Positions 17,688 to 25,587 of a stretch of 64,000 nt of DNA are shown piece by piece. Numbering within the stretch: position 1 is the first letter of the stretch; every line of letters starts with the position of its first letter. The DNA is from LMUY01 sp965198565 (lineage in GTDB: Bacteria > Pseudomonadota > Alphaproteobacteria > Acetobacterales > Acetobacteraceae), in NCBI GenBank assembly GCA_965198565.1, contig OZ240665.1, positions 4,030,001-4,094,000 of the forward strand, written 5' to 3'. Below the pieces are notes generated by a model that worked only from the letters and a program-made list of their open reading frames with translations, made no database searches and was not told the origin of the DNA. The translations under genes and the position numbers were made by a program.

Positions 17688-18185
17688 ATGCCGGTGACGC
17701 TCGAAGGGTCCTGCCGGTGCGGCGCCATCCGGTTCGCGTGCGACACGCACACGCCGCAGCCGTATCAGCGCTGCTACTGCACGATTTGCCGCAAGACGGC
17801 GGGCGGCGGCGGTTATGCGATCAATCTCGGCGCCAACGCACGCGGCCTGCAGCTCAAGGACCCGAAGCGGGCCAAGCGGATCTATCACGCTAGCATCGAG
17901 GACGCGGACGGAGGCTGCAAACTCTCCACCGCCGAGCGCCACCATTGCTCGCGTTGCGCCACGGCGCTGTGGCTGTTCTCGCCCGAGTGGCCCGAGTTGC
18001 TGCATCCGTTCGCTTCGGCGATCGACAGCGCCCTGCCGGTTCCCGCGTCGAGCGTGCACCTCATGCTGCGGTTCAAGGCGGATTGGGTGCAGCCGCAGAT
18101 TGGGCCGGACGACGCGGTGTTCGAGCTGTATCCGGACCAGTCGATCGAGGCTTGGCATCGCAGCCGGGGCTTATGGGTGGATTAG
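17688..18185 (+). CDS. GFA (glutathione-dependent formaldehyde-activating enzyme-like) family protein
   Basis: A 165-residue zinc-binding CENP-V/GFA family protein. The N-terminal EGSCRCGAIRF, then RCYCTICRKTAGGGGYAINL and HHCSRCATALWLF provide the cysteines that bind two zinc ions in the family. A strong ribosome binding site AGGAGG (17678-17683) precedes ATG 17688, and the gene follows the S9 peptidase by 8 bp. Members are often named formaldehyde-activating enzymes, but most lack demonstrated activity, so the role is uncertain. It ends before a repeat-rich intergenic region. Confidence 0.85.
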   Translation: MPVTLEGSCRCGAIRFACDTHTPQPYQRCYCTICRKTAGGGGYAINLGANARGLQLKDPKRAKRIYHASIEDADGGCKLSTAERHHCSRCATALWLFSPEWPELLHPFASAIDSALPVPASSVHLMLRFKADWVQPQIGPDDAVFELYPDQSIEAWHRSRGLWVD

Positions 18186-18328
18186 CCGCGCTATGTGGGG
18201 GCTTGCTAGATGTTGGTTCTCTTCTCCTCTCCCCACCTCGCAAGGCTATCGCACATCAATTGCCGGACTTGATCCTTCCGCGTTCACCCATCGTCTCTGT
18301 ACGCGCATGCGGTAGGCGCTCCTTCTTC

Positions 18329-18573
18329 TCCCTCTCCCGTCCTTCACGGGAGAGGGTCGGGGTGAGGGTTCTTAGGGCATGATTGCTTCTGATAGGCGAA
18401 GCAATCATGCTCTAACTCTTTGTTTGAGAGGCTGATTCACGCATCAGGTTGTTTCAACCTGATGCGATCAGGCTCTAGGGCATGCGCAGTCCAGCGAAAT
18501 TGGTAAACTACGCCGAAGCATCGCGGCCCTCGCACCCTCACCCCGACCCTCTCCCGCCCGCGGGAGAGGGAGA
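18329..18573. repeat. Repeat cluster: two REP-like copies flanking two strong hairpins
   Basis: In the 399 bp gap between two genes: a REP-like palindrome at 18329-18368; a 13-bp-stem hairpin at 18377-18410 (GCATGATTGCTTC...GAAGCAATCATGC); a second at about 18433-18470 (GCATCAGGTTG, loop TTT, CAACCTGATGC, with outer CTGAT/ATCAG arms); and another REP-like copy at 18534-18573. The two middle hairpins form one compact element, of a sort often seen between alphaproteobacterial genes. No coding frame is supported here. Confidence 0.75.
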
Positions 18574-18584
18574 GATCATCTAGG

Positions 18585-21500
18585 CTACGGGCCGACGTGG
18601 AGGACTTGGGCTAGGCGCTCGACCAACGCGTCGGTAAGGGCTGGCTTGCGCACCAGGGCGAACGGGCCGGAACGCTCCATCTCGTTCAATTGCTCGGGCG
18701 TTGCGTCGCCGACATGGCCCGTCACCAGCAGCGCCGGCATGCCGGGCCAGCGGCGGCGCGCCTCCTGGATCAAGGCAATCCCGTCCACTCCGCCGGGCAT
18801 GGAAAGGTCGGTTACGATGGCGTCCGGCGCGAGGCCGTCATCCATCAAGGCCAGCGCCGCGCTGCCGCTGTCAGCCTGAGTGACCAGGAAGCCGCGGTCG
18901 CTCAGCTCGGCCGCAAGCGTTTCGCGCACGGCCGCCTCGTCCTCGGCAAATAGCAGCGCGCAGGACGCCGGGTCGAACGACGGTACGACGGCGGAGTCTT
19001 GGTTCGGGCGCGGCGGCGGGCGCACCTGGTCTGCGCGCGGGAGCCAGAGACGCACCGTGGTGCCCACGCCAACCGCGCTTTCGATGGTGAGCGCGCCGCC
19101 GGACTGCTCGGCGAAGCCGCGCGCCATGGACAGGCCGAGGCCGGTGCCCTTGCCGCGGGGCTTGGTGGTGAAGAAGGGTTCGGTCACTTGCGCCAAGAGC
19201 GATGGCGGCATGCCCTCGCCGTTGTCGGCCACCGAGAGGCAGATGTAATCGCAGGCTGGCAGCTCGGGCGGGCAGTCGGCGGGATTGGCCAGCGCGGCGC
19301 GCAGGACGATCGCGCCGCCGCCGGGCATGGCGTCGCGCGCGTTGCTGGCGAGATTGATCACGACGGCTTCGAGCTGGCTCTGGTCGGCCGACAGCTTTGG
19401 CAAGCCGGGCTCGGTCTCGACTTGCACGGCGATGCTGGCGTCCATCGTGTAGTGCAACATTTCGGCGAGCCCGTTGAACAGCATGGCGGCGTCGATCGTC
19501 TCGGTGCGCAGCTCGCCGCGGCGGGCGAACGTCAGCAGCCGCCCGGTGATGGCGGTGCCGCGGTCGGCTGCTTCGGAAACGCGGGCGAGGAAGTAGCGCG
19601 CGGACGCCGGGTCGGTCTGCAGGCGTTTTTCGATCAGGTGCAAACCGCTTTGCACGGCCTGCAGCACGTTGTTGAAGTCGTGCGCCATGCCGCCTGCGAG
19701 CCGGCCGAGCGCTTCCATGCGGGCGGCCTCGGCCAAGCGCATCTCGCTGGCAGCCAAGGCGCGGCCGCGGCTCTCGGCCAATTCCTCGAACTGCTGCGCC
19801 TCGCGCTCGAGCACCATGGCCGCTTGCCGCACGGTGGTGATGTCGATGGCCATGCCGATGACGCGCTCGGTGCGGCCGTCGCGATGCTCGATATGGGCGT
19901 GGCTGGAGATGTAGCGTTCGATGCCGTCGACCAAGCCGATGGTGCGGTATTCGGCGCGATAGGTCTGCCCGCCGGGCGGGCGCATGACGGTGGAGAACAA
20001 GCTGACCAGGCGCGGCGCGTCTTCGGGATGCAGCGTTCCCAGCAGCTTGGACAACGACATCGGCTCGGCTACGGGAATGCCGTGGGCGGCGCGCATCTGG
20101 TCGTCGAGCACGACGGCGCCGGTCTGCACATCCCATTCGAAGGTGCCGACGCGGCCGGCCTCGAGCGCCAGACGGCGGCGCGTCTCGCTTTGCGCCAACG
20201 CCGCTTCGGCCCGGCGCTGCGCTGTGACGTCGGTCAGCAATTCGAGGATCGCCGCGCCACCCAACCTGTTGCGGGACAGGAATTTGCGCGCGATCACCAC
20301 GCGCTCGCGCCCGTCCCGCGCCGTGTGCCGCAAATCTCCCTGCCAGATTCCGTGGCACTCGAGCGTTGCTTCCAGCTCGGCCAGCGGCAGCGGGGAGACG
20401 GTGTGCAACAGCTCATCCGCATTGCGGCCGACCGCCTCGGCCGCCGTCCAGCCATAGAGCCGCTCGCACCCGGCCGACCAATGCCGGATGATGCCGTCGA
20501 CGCCGCGGGTCATGAATTCGGCCAGGTCGATGGTGGCCATCAAGTCGCGCAGTTCGCTCTGGTTGCTCAGCAGCGAGGCTTCGGCGGCGGCGAGTCCCTG
20601 CCGCAACGATTCCAGCTCCAGCAGGCGCGACGGCCGCAACGGCGGGACTGGCTCGCGCAACGCCAGTTGGCTTCCCGCGGCGGCGACTGCGCGCGCGTGG
20701 TCTGCCAAGAGTTGCAAGGGAGCCAGGATGCGGCGCGCTGCGAAGGTGGCGAGCGTCGCACTGGCAAGCAGCAGCAGAATGGCGGCGGCGCCACACATCT
20801 CGATGGGGACGCGTTCAAGCGCGTCGATTTTGGCCGTCGGCTCTGCGACCACCATGGTCCAGCCCGGTGCTGCGGGCACGGCATGATAGCCAAGCACGAT
20901 CGGCAAACCGGCATCCGTGATGGTTTGCAACACCCCGGCCGGCGCGGCCGGCGCATGGACGGCAAAGTCCGCGAGCGTGGTGCCCATGCCGCTATTGTCC
21001 GGGTCATCGGACCGCGCGACGACGACGTTGCGGTCGTCGAGCAAGATCGCGAAGGCGTGCTGCGGCAGAGCTTGCGCGGCGAGCAAGGCGTGAAACTTGG
21101 CGGATTCGAGGCGGGTGGCCAGCACCGCGACCACATGGCCCTCGCGCAGGACGGGAAAGAGGATGGCCGCCGTGACGCGGTCTGCGACCACGCCGAAATG
21201 CACGCCGAGCACAAGCGGCTCGCCGCTCGCCACCACCGCCTCCACGTCGCCCAGCCGAGAGGGTGCTGGCATCGGACGGCTTGGCGGCACCTCGGTATGC
21301 ACGAGGCGATGGCCGTCGAGGGCGAGCAGGACCAAGGGGAAACCCTGCGCCTGGCTGATCGGGCGCAACAGGGTATCGGCTTGGGCGGTGTCGGCGTTGG
21401 CGCCAGCATCCAGCACGGGACTGGACGCGATTTGCTGCAGCAGGCGAAACCGCTCGGCGAACTGTGCGTCGATGGTGAATGTCAGCGCCTGCGCGGCTTG

Positions 21501-21710
21501 GCTGAGGGCGGCGCGTGCGGCGTCGTGCCGGTCGGCGGCCAAGCGGCTGACTGCGACGGCGCCCAACCCGAGCACCGGAAGCAGCACCGCGACGACGACG
21601 GCAATGAAGACCGTGGCGACACGCACTCGAAACAGCTTGCTTGCAGGGTCGGCGCTGGCTGGCGTGATGAGATCGGCGGATTGCCGTGGTGTGCTGGAGT
21701 GCTGGCTCAC
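18585..21710 (-). CDS. Hybrid sensor histidine kinase/response regulator with periplasmic sensor
   Basis: A 1041-residue membrane kinase. TM1 (about 31-56) and TM2 (about 306-328) bracket a periplasmic sensor region of about 250 residues. Next come a HAMP-like linker, PAS1 (about 385-500), PAS2 with PAC (about 505-630), a coiled coil, HisKA with phospho-acceptor His677 (GGMAHDFNNVLQ), a HATPase with DNGEGMPPSLLAQVTEPFFT and GTGLGLSMARGFAEQSGG, and a C-terminal receiver with Asp968 in IVTDLSMPGG. The H box belongs to the MAHDFNN class. Its start is GTG 21710. PAS1 is clearly paralogous to the first PAS domain of the ethylene-receptor-like kinase 3 kb upstream. The signal is unknown. Confidence 0.9.
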   Translation of the reverse strand: MSQHSSTPRQSADLITPASADPASKLFRVRVATVFIAVVVAVLLPVLGLGAVAVSRLAADRHDAARAALSQAAQALTFTIDAQFAERFRLLQQIASSPVLDAGANADTAQADTLLRPISQAQGFPLVLLALDGHRLVHTEVPPSRPMPAPSRLGDVEAVVASGEPLVLGVHFGVVADRVTAAILFPVLREGHVVAVLATRLESAKFHALLAAQALPQHAFAILLDDRNVVVARSDDPDNSGMGTTLADFAVHAPAAPAGVLQTITDAGLPIVLGYHAVPAAPGWTMVVAEPTAKIDALERVPIEMCGAAAILLLLASATLATFAARRILAPLQLLADHARAVAAAGSQLALREPVPPLRPSRLLELESLRQGLAAAEASLLSNQSELRDLMATIDLAEFMTRGVDGIIRHWSAGCERLYGWTAAEAVGRNADELLHTVSPLPLAELEATLECHGIWQGDLRHTARDGRERVVIARKFLSRNRLGGAAILELLTDVTAQRRAEAALAQSETRRRLALEAGRVGTFEWDVQTGAVVLDDQMRAAHGIPVAEPMSLSKLLGTLHPEDAPRLVSLFSTVMRPPGGQTYRAEYRTIGLVDGIERYISSHAHIEHRDGRTERVIGMAIDITTVRQAAMVLEREAQQFEELAESRGRALAASEMRLAEAARMEALGRLAGGMAHDFNNVLQAVQSGLHLIEKRLQTDPASARYFLARVSEAADRGTAITGRLLTFARRGELRTETIDAAMLFNGLAEMLHYTMDASIAVQVETEPGLPKLSADQSQLEAVVINLASNARDAMPGGGAIVLRAALANPADCPPELPACDYICLSVADNGEGMPPSLLAQVTEPFFTTKPRGKGTGLGLSMARGFAEQSGGALTIESAVGVGTTVRLWLPRADQVRPPPRPNQDSAVVPSFDPASCALLFAEDEAAVRETLAAELSDRGFLVTQADSGSAALALMDDGLAPDAIVTDLSMPGGVDGIALIQEARRRWPGMPALLVTGHVGDATPEQLNEMERSGPFALVRKPALTDALVERLAQVLHVGP

Positions 21711-21910
21711 ATTCGTCGTCTGTTTGCTTGTCGACTTGCGGGGGGAACTGTGTTGCGAACATACCGCAGCAGGAGGGACCGTACTCTATGATTGAAGAGT
21801 CAAAACTGCATCAAAGCGATCGGGGTGGCGCCAGACAGCCGATGATAGGCTAGCCCTAATGGCGTTGCGGCGGCGAAGGCGGTGGCAGAGAACCGCTGTC
21901 AAGAGATAAT

Positions 21911-21940
21911 TTGATATCAGACTCGGTTGGCCCATATACA
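21911..21940 (+). promoter_or_regulatory. Candidate sigma70-type promoter
   Basis: TTGATA (21911-21916) and TATACA (21935-21940) are separated by 18 bases, close to the TTGACA-N17-TATAAT consensus. It lies 40 bp upstream of the start of the Lys/Ala-rich protein gene. Seen by eye only. Confidence 0.4.
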
Positions 21941-21979
21941 CGGTTGAACAGACTCGAACCAAAAGGAGCCTCACTCGAA

Positions 21980-22300
21980 ATGGCAACCGAAGACATCGCC
22001 GACAAACCCGCTCGGGCGCCGCGTGGCGCCAAGCCTGTTACCAAGGCGTTCTTTACCGCGCTCGATGCTGTCCCGGACGCGATGCGTGCGGCAGTGGCGA
22101 AGGCGGCGCAAGTGATGATCCGCGATCAGCTCAAGCTGCGCCGGGACAAGTTGCGCGAGGCGGCGGCGAAAGAGAAGGCGCGCCGTCCGGCCGAGGCCAA
22201 GCCGGCCCGCGGCAGCAAACCGGCGGCTCCGAGCCGCGCGGCGCCCAGCAAGGCGAAGCGCCGCACGCGTAAGCCCGCGGAGGTGATGCCCGCCGTTTAG
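21980..22300 (+). CDS. Lys/Ala-rich basic protein, possibly nucleic-acid binding
   Basis: A 106-residue basic protein. The N-terminal half (KAFFTALDAVPDAMRAAVAK, then QVMIRDQLKLRRDKLREAAA) looks helical, and the C-terminal half is a low-complexity Lys/Ala/Pro tail (e.g. SKAKRRTRKPAEVMP) like histone H1-type bacterial proteins. ATG 21980 is chosen because AAGGAG lies at 21962-21967; the frame is open to 21911. A DNA- or RNA-binding role is inferred only from composition. It diverges from the large hybrid kinase. Confidence 0.65.
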   Translation: MATEDIADKPARAPRGAKPVTKAFFTALDAVPDAMRAAVAKAAQVMIRDQLKLRRDKLREAAAKEKARRPAEAKPARGSKPAAPSRAAPSKAKRRTRKPAEVMPAV

Positions 22301-22438
22301 CGCGAGGCCCGTCGACGCGCTTAGCGGGCGCATGGGTCGTTGCCGAAATAGATCGAGTGTGCAGCGGCTGGCGGCTCACCGAGCCAGGCCTTGCCATGCC
22401 GGGCTCGCTTATCCGCAACGTCTAGATCGAACTTTCGC

Positions 22439-22735
22439 TCAGGCGATCAGGGCGCTGGTGCTCGGCTGTTGGCCCTCGACGCGATCGGTTGTGTAGGCGT
22501 TGAGTTGCTGCTGGCTCGGGATGGAGAGGTCGACCTTGCCGCTGTCGTCGCGGAACTGGATGACGAGCACGCCCGCGGCGGGGTCGAACTGGAACGTGGG
22601 ATTGGCGCGGCCAACCGGCGTGCTGCCGCTTGCCGCTTCGGTCGCAGCGGGGCTGGCGGCGCGCGCGGCGGCGGTGTTGGCCGGCGGCTCCGTTGCGGCG
22701 GAGACGGGCGGGGTGGTTTGAACGGGCGAGATCAC
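22439..22735 (-). CDS. Small protein of unknown function (weak FlaG-like resemblance)
   Basis: A 98-residue protein with an Ala/Pro/Thr-rich first half and a conserved-looking second half, FQFDPAAGVLVIQFRDDSGK then VDLSIPSQQQLNAY. The pattern of a beta hairpin with D.SG....IP resembles the FlaG family, but no flagellar gene is near, so this is only a lead. The start is GTG 22735, with AGAGG about 8 bases upstream. It diverges from the nitrate assimilation operon. Confidence 0.55.
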   Translation of the reverse strand: MISPVQTTPPVSAATEPPANTAAARAASPAATEAASGSTPVGRANPTFQFDPAAGVLVIQFRDDSGKVDLSIPSQQQLNAYTTDRVEGQQPSTSALIA

Positions 22736-23072
22736 GGCGGGGCCTCTTTCGCTTGAGTGTGACCAAGCGCCGTTTTGCCGCCGCGTCCGAACAAACCATC
22801 AAAATCCGAAGAAAGAGTTAATCCGGATCGCTTTTTGAGATCGGCGGCGGCGGGCTGCCATTGCGGTGGTGTGCGATGTGGTTTGGACTTGCACTTCCTG
22901 CCCCAGCGCGTCAAATCAGGTCAACGGGTTAATGCAGTGGCAAACAGGCGCGAAATCGGCCGAGCGCTTGCAGGGGTTTGCTCAACATGTACGCAGATGC
23001 GACGGGACAAGGCAGATTTGTCAGGCCGGAACGGGCGCACCCTGCGTCGATCCGCTAGGCACGGCGTCGCGC
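22736..23072. promoter_or_regulatory. Upstream region of the nitrate assimilation operon
   Basis: About 337 bp between a divergent small gene and nasA with no convincing coding content, although the nasA frame is formally open from 22866. It should hold the promoter and nitrogen-control sites. I looked for a sigma54-type -24/-12 element and saw none that was convincing. Confidence 0.35.
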
Positions 23073-25217
23073 TTGGACATTGCCCAGCCCGCCGTGACGG
23101 TGTCCGACACGCATTGCCCTTATTGCGCGTTGCAATGCGGCATGTCGGTGGTGAACGATGGCGACGCCTGGGTGGTGACGTCGCGTGACTTCCCCACCAA
23201 CAAGGGCGGGCTGTGCAAGAAGGGCTGGACCGCGGCCTCGCTGCTCGATGCGCCGGGCCGGCTGACCACGCCGCTGCTGCGCGACCACAAAGGCGGCGAC
23301 CTGCGCCCGGCGAGCTGGGACGAAGCGCTCGAGCGCGTGGCCAGCGGGTTCCAAAGCATCCAGGCGCAGCACGGCCGCGATGCGGTGGCGGTGTTCGGCG
23401 GCGGCGGGCTGACCAACGAGAAGGCCTATCTGCTGGGCAAGTTCGCCCGGGTGGCGCTGGGGACGGCCAATATCGACTACAACGGCCGCTTCTGCATGGG
23501 CTCCGGCGCCAACGGCAACTTGCGCGCGTTCGGGACCGACCGCGGGCTGCCGTTTCCGTTGTCGGACATTCCCGGCGCCGAGGCGATCCTGCTGACCGGC
23601 GGCAATCCGGCCGAGACCATGCCGCCGATCATGCAATACTTCGAGGCGCAGCGGCGGCGCGGCGGCCAGTTGATCGTGGTGGACCCGCGGCGCAGCGAGA
23701 CGGCCAAGCTCGCGCACCTGCACTTGCAGATCACGCCGGGCACGGATGCGGCGCTGGCCAACGGGCTGCTGCATGTCGCCATGCGCGACAAGCTGGTGGA
23801 CGACATCTTCATCGACACGCGCACGAACGGGTTTGCCGCGGTGCGCCGCATCTGCGCTTCGTATTGGCCGGACCGGGTGGAGCGCATCACCGGCATTCCG
23901 GCGGCGCAGGTGGAGCAGGCCGCGCACATGCTGGGAGAGGCGGCGACGGCGATGGTGCTGTCCGCCCGCGGCACGGAGCAGCACAGCAACGGCACGGACA
24001 ACGTGCAGGCGTTGATCAATTTGCTGCTGGCGCTGGGCAAGGCGGGCAAGGTGTCTTGCGGCTATGGCTGCCTCACCGGGCAGGGCAACGGCCAGGGCGG
24101 CCGCGAGCACGGCCAGAAGTCCGACCAGTTGCCAGGCTACCGCAAGCTCGACAACCCGGAGCACCGTGCCGCCGTCGCGCGGGTGTGGGACGTGGCGCCG
24201 CATACGCTGCCAGCGCCGGGGCTACCGGCGGTGGAGCTGTTCGACGCCATGGGCGAGGCGGTGCGCGGCCTGCTGGTGATGGCGTCCAACCTGGTGGTGT
24301 CGGCGCCGGACAGCAACCGGTTCAGCACGGGCATGGGGCGGCTGGATTTGCTGGTGGTGGCCGACATGTTCCTATCCGAGACCGCGGCGCGCGCGGACGT
24401 GGTGCTGCCGATCACGCAATGGGCCGAGGAAGAAGGCACCATGACCAATCTCGAAGGGCGGGTTCTGCTGCGCCGCCGGGTCAAATCGCCGCCGGCGGGC
24501 GTGCGCACGGATATCGACATCCTGCACGACCTCGCCGCGCGCCTGGGCAGCCGCGCCCGGTTCGACACGGCGCCGCGGCAGGCGTTCGACGAGTTGCGCC
24601 GGGCCAGCGCGGGCGGCACGGCGGACTATGCCGGCATCACCTATGATCGCATCGCCGCCGAGCAGGGCGTGTTCTGGCCGTGCCCGACGGAGGACCATCC
24701 TGGCACGCCGCGGCTGTTCCTCGAGCGGTTCAACACCGGCGACGGCCGCGCGCTGTTTTATCCGGTGCAATATCGGGGCGCGGCGGAGCAGCCGGATAAG
24801 GAGTATCCTTATGTGCTGACCACCGGGCGCACGCTGGCGCATTACCAGACCGGCGCGCAGACCCGGCGGGTGGCGGAACTGTGCGCGGCCAATCCGGAGC
24901 CGTTCGTCGAGCTGCATCCCGACACCGCGCGCGGCTTCGGCATCGCGCAGGGCGACACGGTGCGGCTGCAGACCCGGCGCGGCGAGGCGCTGCTGCGCGC
25001 CCATCTGAGCCGCGACATCCGCATGGACGTGCTGTTTGTGCCGTTCCATTGGGGCGGCAAGGCGACGGCCAACCTGCTCACCAACACCGTCGTGGATCCG
25101 ATCTCGCGCATTCCCGAGTTCAAGGCCTGCGCCGTGCGCCTCGAGCGTGTGGACGCGGCGCTGCTGCCGGCCCAACCCAACGTCACCGAAGCCACCAGCC
25201 AAACAGAGGTGCTATGA
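23073..25217 (+). CDS. nasA: Assimilatory nitrate reductase, catalytic molybdenum subunit
   Basis: A 714-residue bis-MGD molybdoenzyme that reduces nitrate to nitrite in the cytoplasm. The N-terminal CPYCALQCG plus GGLCKKGW ligate one [4Fe-4S] cluster. Further landmarks are NYNGRFCMGSGANGNL-type residues (DYNGRFCMGS, including the region of the Mo-cysteine ligand), LLTGGNPAETMPP, GTDAALANGLLHV, GCLTGQGNGQGGREHG and the C-terminal VLTTGRTLAHYQTG and LFVPFHWGGKATANLLT of the MGD-binding domain. It lacks the C-terminal Cys-rich domain of longer NasA proteins. The start is uncertain: TTG 23073, GTG 23094 or ATG 22866; residues upstream of 23073 look non-homologous. It overlaps the next gene (ATGA). 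Confidence 0.9.
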   Translation: MDIAQPAVTVSDTHCPYCALQCGMSVVNDGDAWVVTSRDFPTNKGGLCKKGWTAASLLDAPGRLTTPLLRDHKGGDLRPASWDEALERVASGFQSIQAQHGRDAVAVFGGGGLTNEKAYLLGKFARVALGTANIDYNGRFCMGSGANGNLRAFGTDRGLPFPLSDIPGAEAILLTGGNPAETMPPIMQYFEAQRRRGGQLIVVDPRRSETAKLAHLHLQITPGTDAALANGLLHVAMRDKLVDDIFIDTRTNGFAAVRRICASYWPDRVERITGIPAAQVEQAAHMLGEAATAMVLSARGTEQHSNGTDNVQALINLLLALGKAGKVSCGYGCLTGQGNGQGGREHGQKSDQLPGYRKLDNPEHRAAVARVWDVAPHTLPAPGLPAVELFDAMGEAVRGLLVMASNLVVSAPDSNRFSTGMGRLDLLVVADMFLSETAARADVVLPITQWAEEEGTMTNLEGRVLLRRRVKSPPAGVRTDIDILHDLAARLGSRARFDTAPRQAFDELRRASAGGTADYAGITYDRIAAEQGVFWPCPTEDHPGTPRLFLERFNTGDGRALFYPVQYRGAAEQPDKEYPYVLTTGRTLAHYQTGAQTRRVAELCAANPEPFVELHPDTARGFGIAQGDTVRLQTRRGEALLRAHLSRDIRMDVLFVPFHWGGKATANLLTNTVVDPISRIPEFKACAVRLERVDAALLPAQPNVTEATSQTEVL

Positions 25218-25564
25218 TCGATTCCACGCCGCGGTTCCTGAACGGCGCCTACTCCTTCGAGGGCAAGGGCTATGGCTCGCCCGCTTTGCTCGACCCGTCG
25301 CTGGTCTATGTCGTGCCGGGGGACAAGCGCGCCCAGCTCATCTACCTGCGTGGCGGCAACTCCAGCAGCGAGCTGGCGTATCTCGCGCTGATGACGGACG
25401 GCAAGCCCGCGCGCACCTTCCCGATCGGCGCCAAGTCGGCGATCCACGTGCCCTTGGCGGTGGTGGAGGACCTGCAGCCGGATACCAAGGTGGAAGTGTA
25501 TTACGCCGGCGCGCCCGGCGTGTCCGGCACGTTCGTGCTCGACCTCGGCCTCATCGAAATCTAA
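25214..25564 (+). CDS. Conserved small protein of the nitrate assimilation operon (function unknown)
   Basis: A 116-residue soluble protein, mostly predicted beta: RFLNGAYSFEGKGYGSPALL, YVVPGDKRAQLIYLRGGNSS, then FPIGAKSAIHVPLAVVEDLQ and VSGTFVLDLGLIEI. No cofactor motif, cysteines or signal peptide are visible. Its ATG overlaps the nasA stop by 4 bp and nirB follows 24 bp later. It is thus locked inside the operon and may help assemble or stabilise the nitrate or nitrite reductase. I recall similar small genes in other alphaproteobacterial nas operons but know of no assigned function. Confidence 0.7.
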   Translation: MIDSTPRFLNGAYSFEGKGYGSPALLDPSLVYVVPGDKRAQLIYLRGGNSSSELAYLALMTDGKPARTFPIGAKSAIHVPLAVVEDLQPDTKVEVYYAGAPGVSGTFVLDLGLIEI

Positions 25565-25587
25565 GCAGCAAGCAGAGAGAGCACGCC

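Noticed and set aside
18999..21791. Very long plus-strand open frame (930 codons) opposite the hybrid kinase
   Set aside because: Composition is typical of an antisense shadow of a high-GC gene; the minus strand encodes complete kinase domains.
22866..23072. N-terminal extension of NasA from ATG 22866
   Set aside because: No resemblance to NasA N-termini; homology begins at the cluster motif near 23100.
22736..23072. Sigma54 promoter for the nitrate operon
   Set aside because: No GG-N10-GC element with adequate flanks was found by eye.
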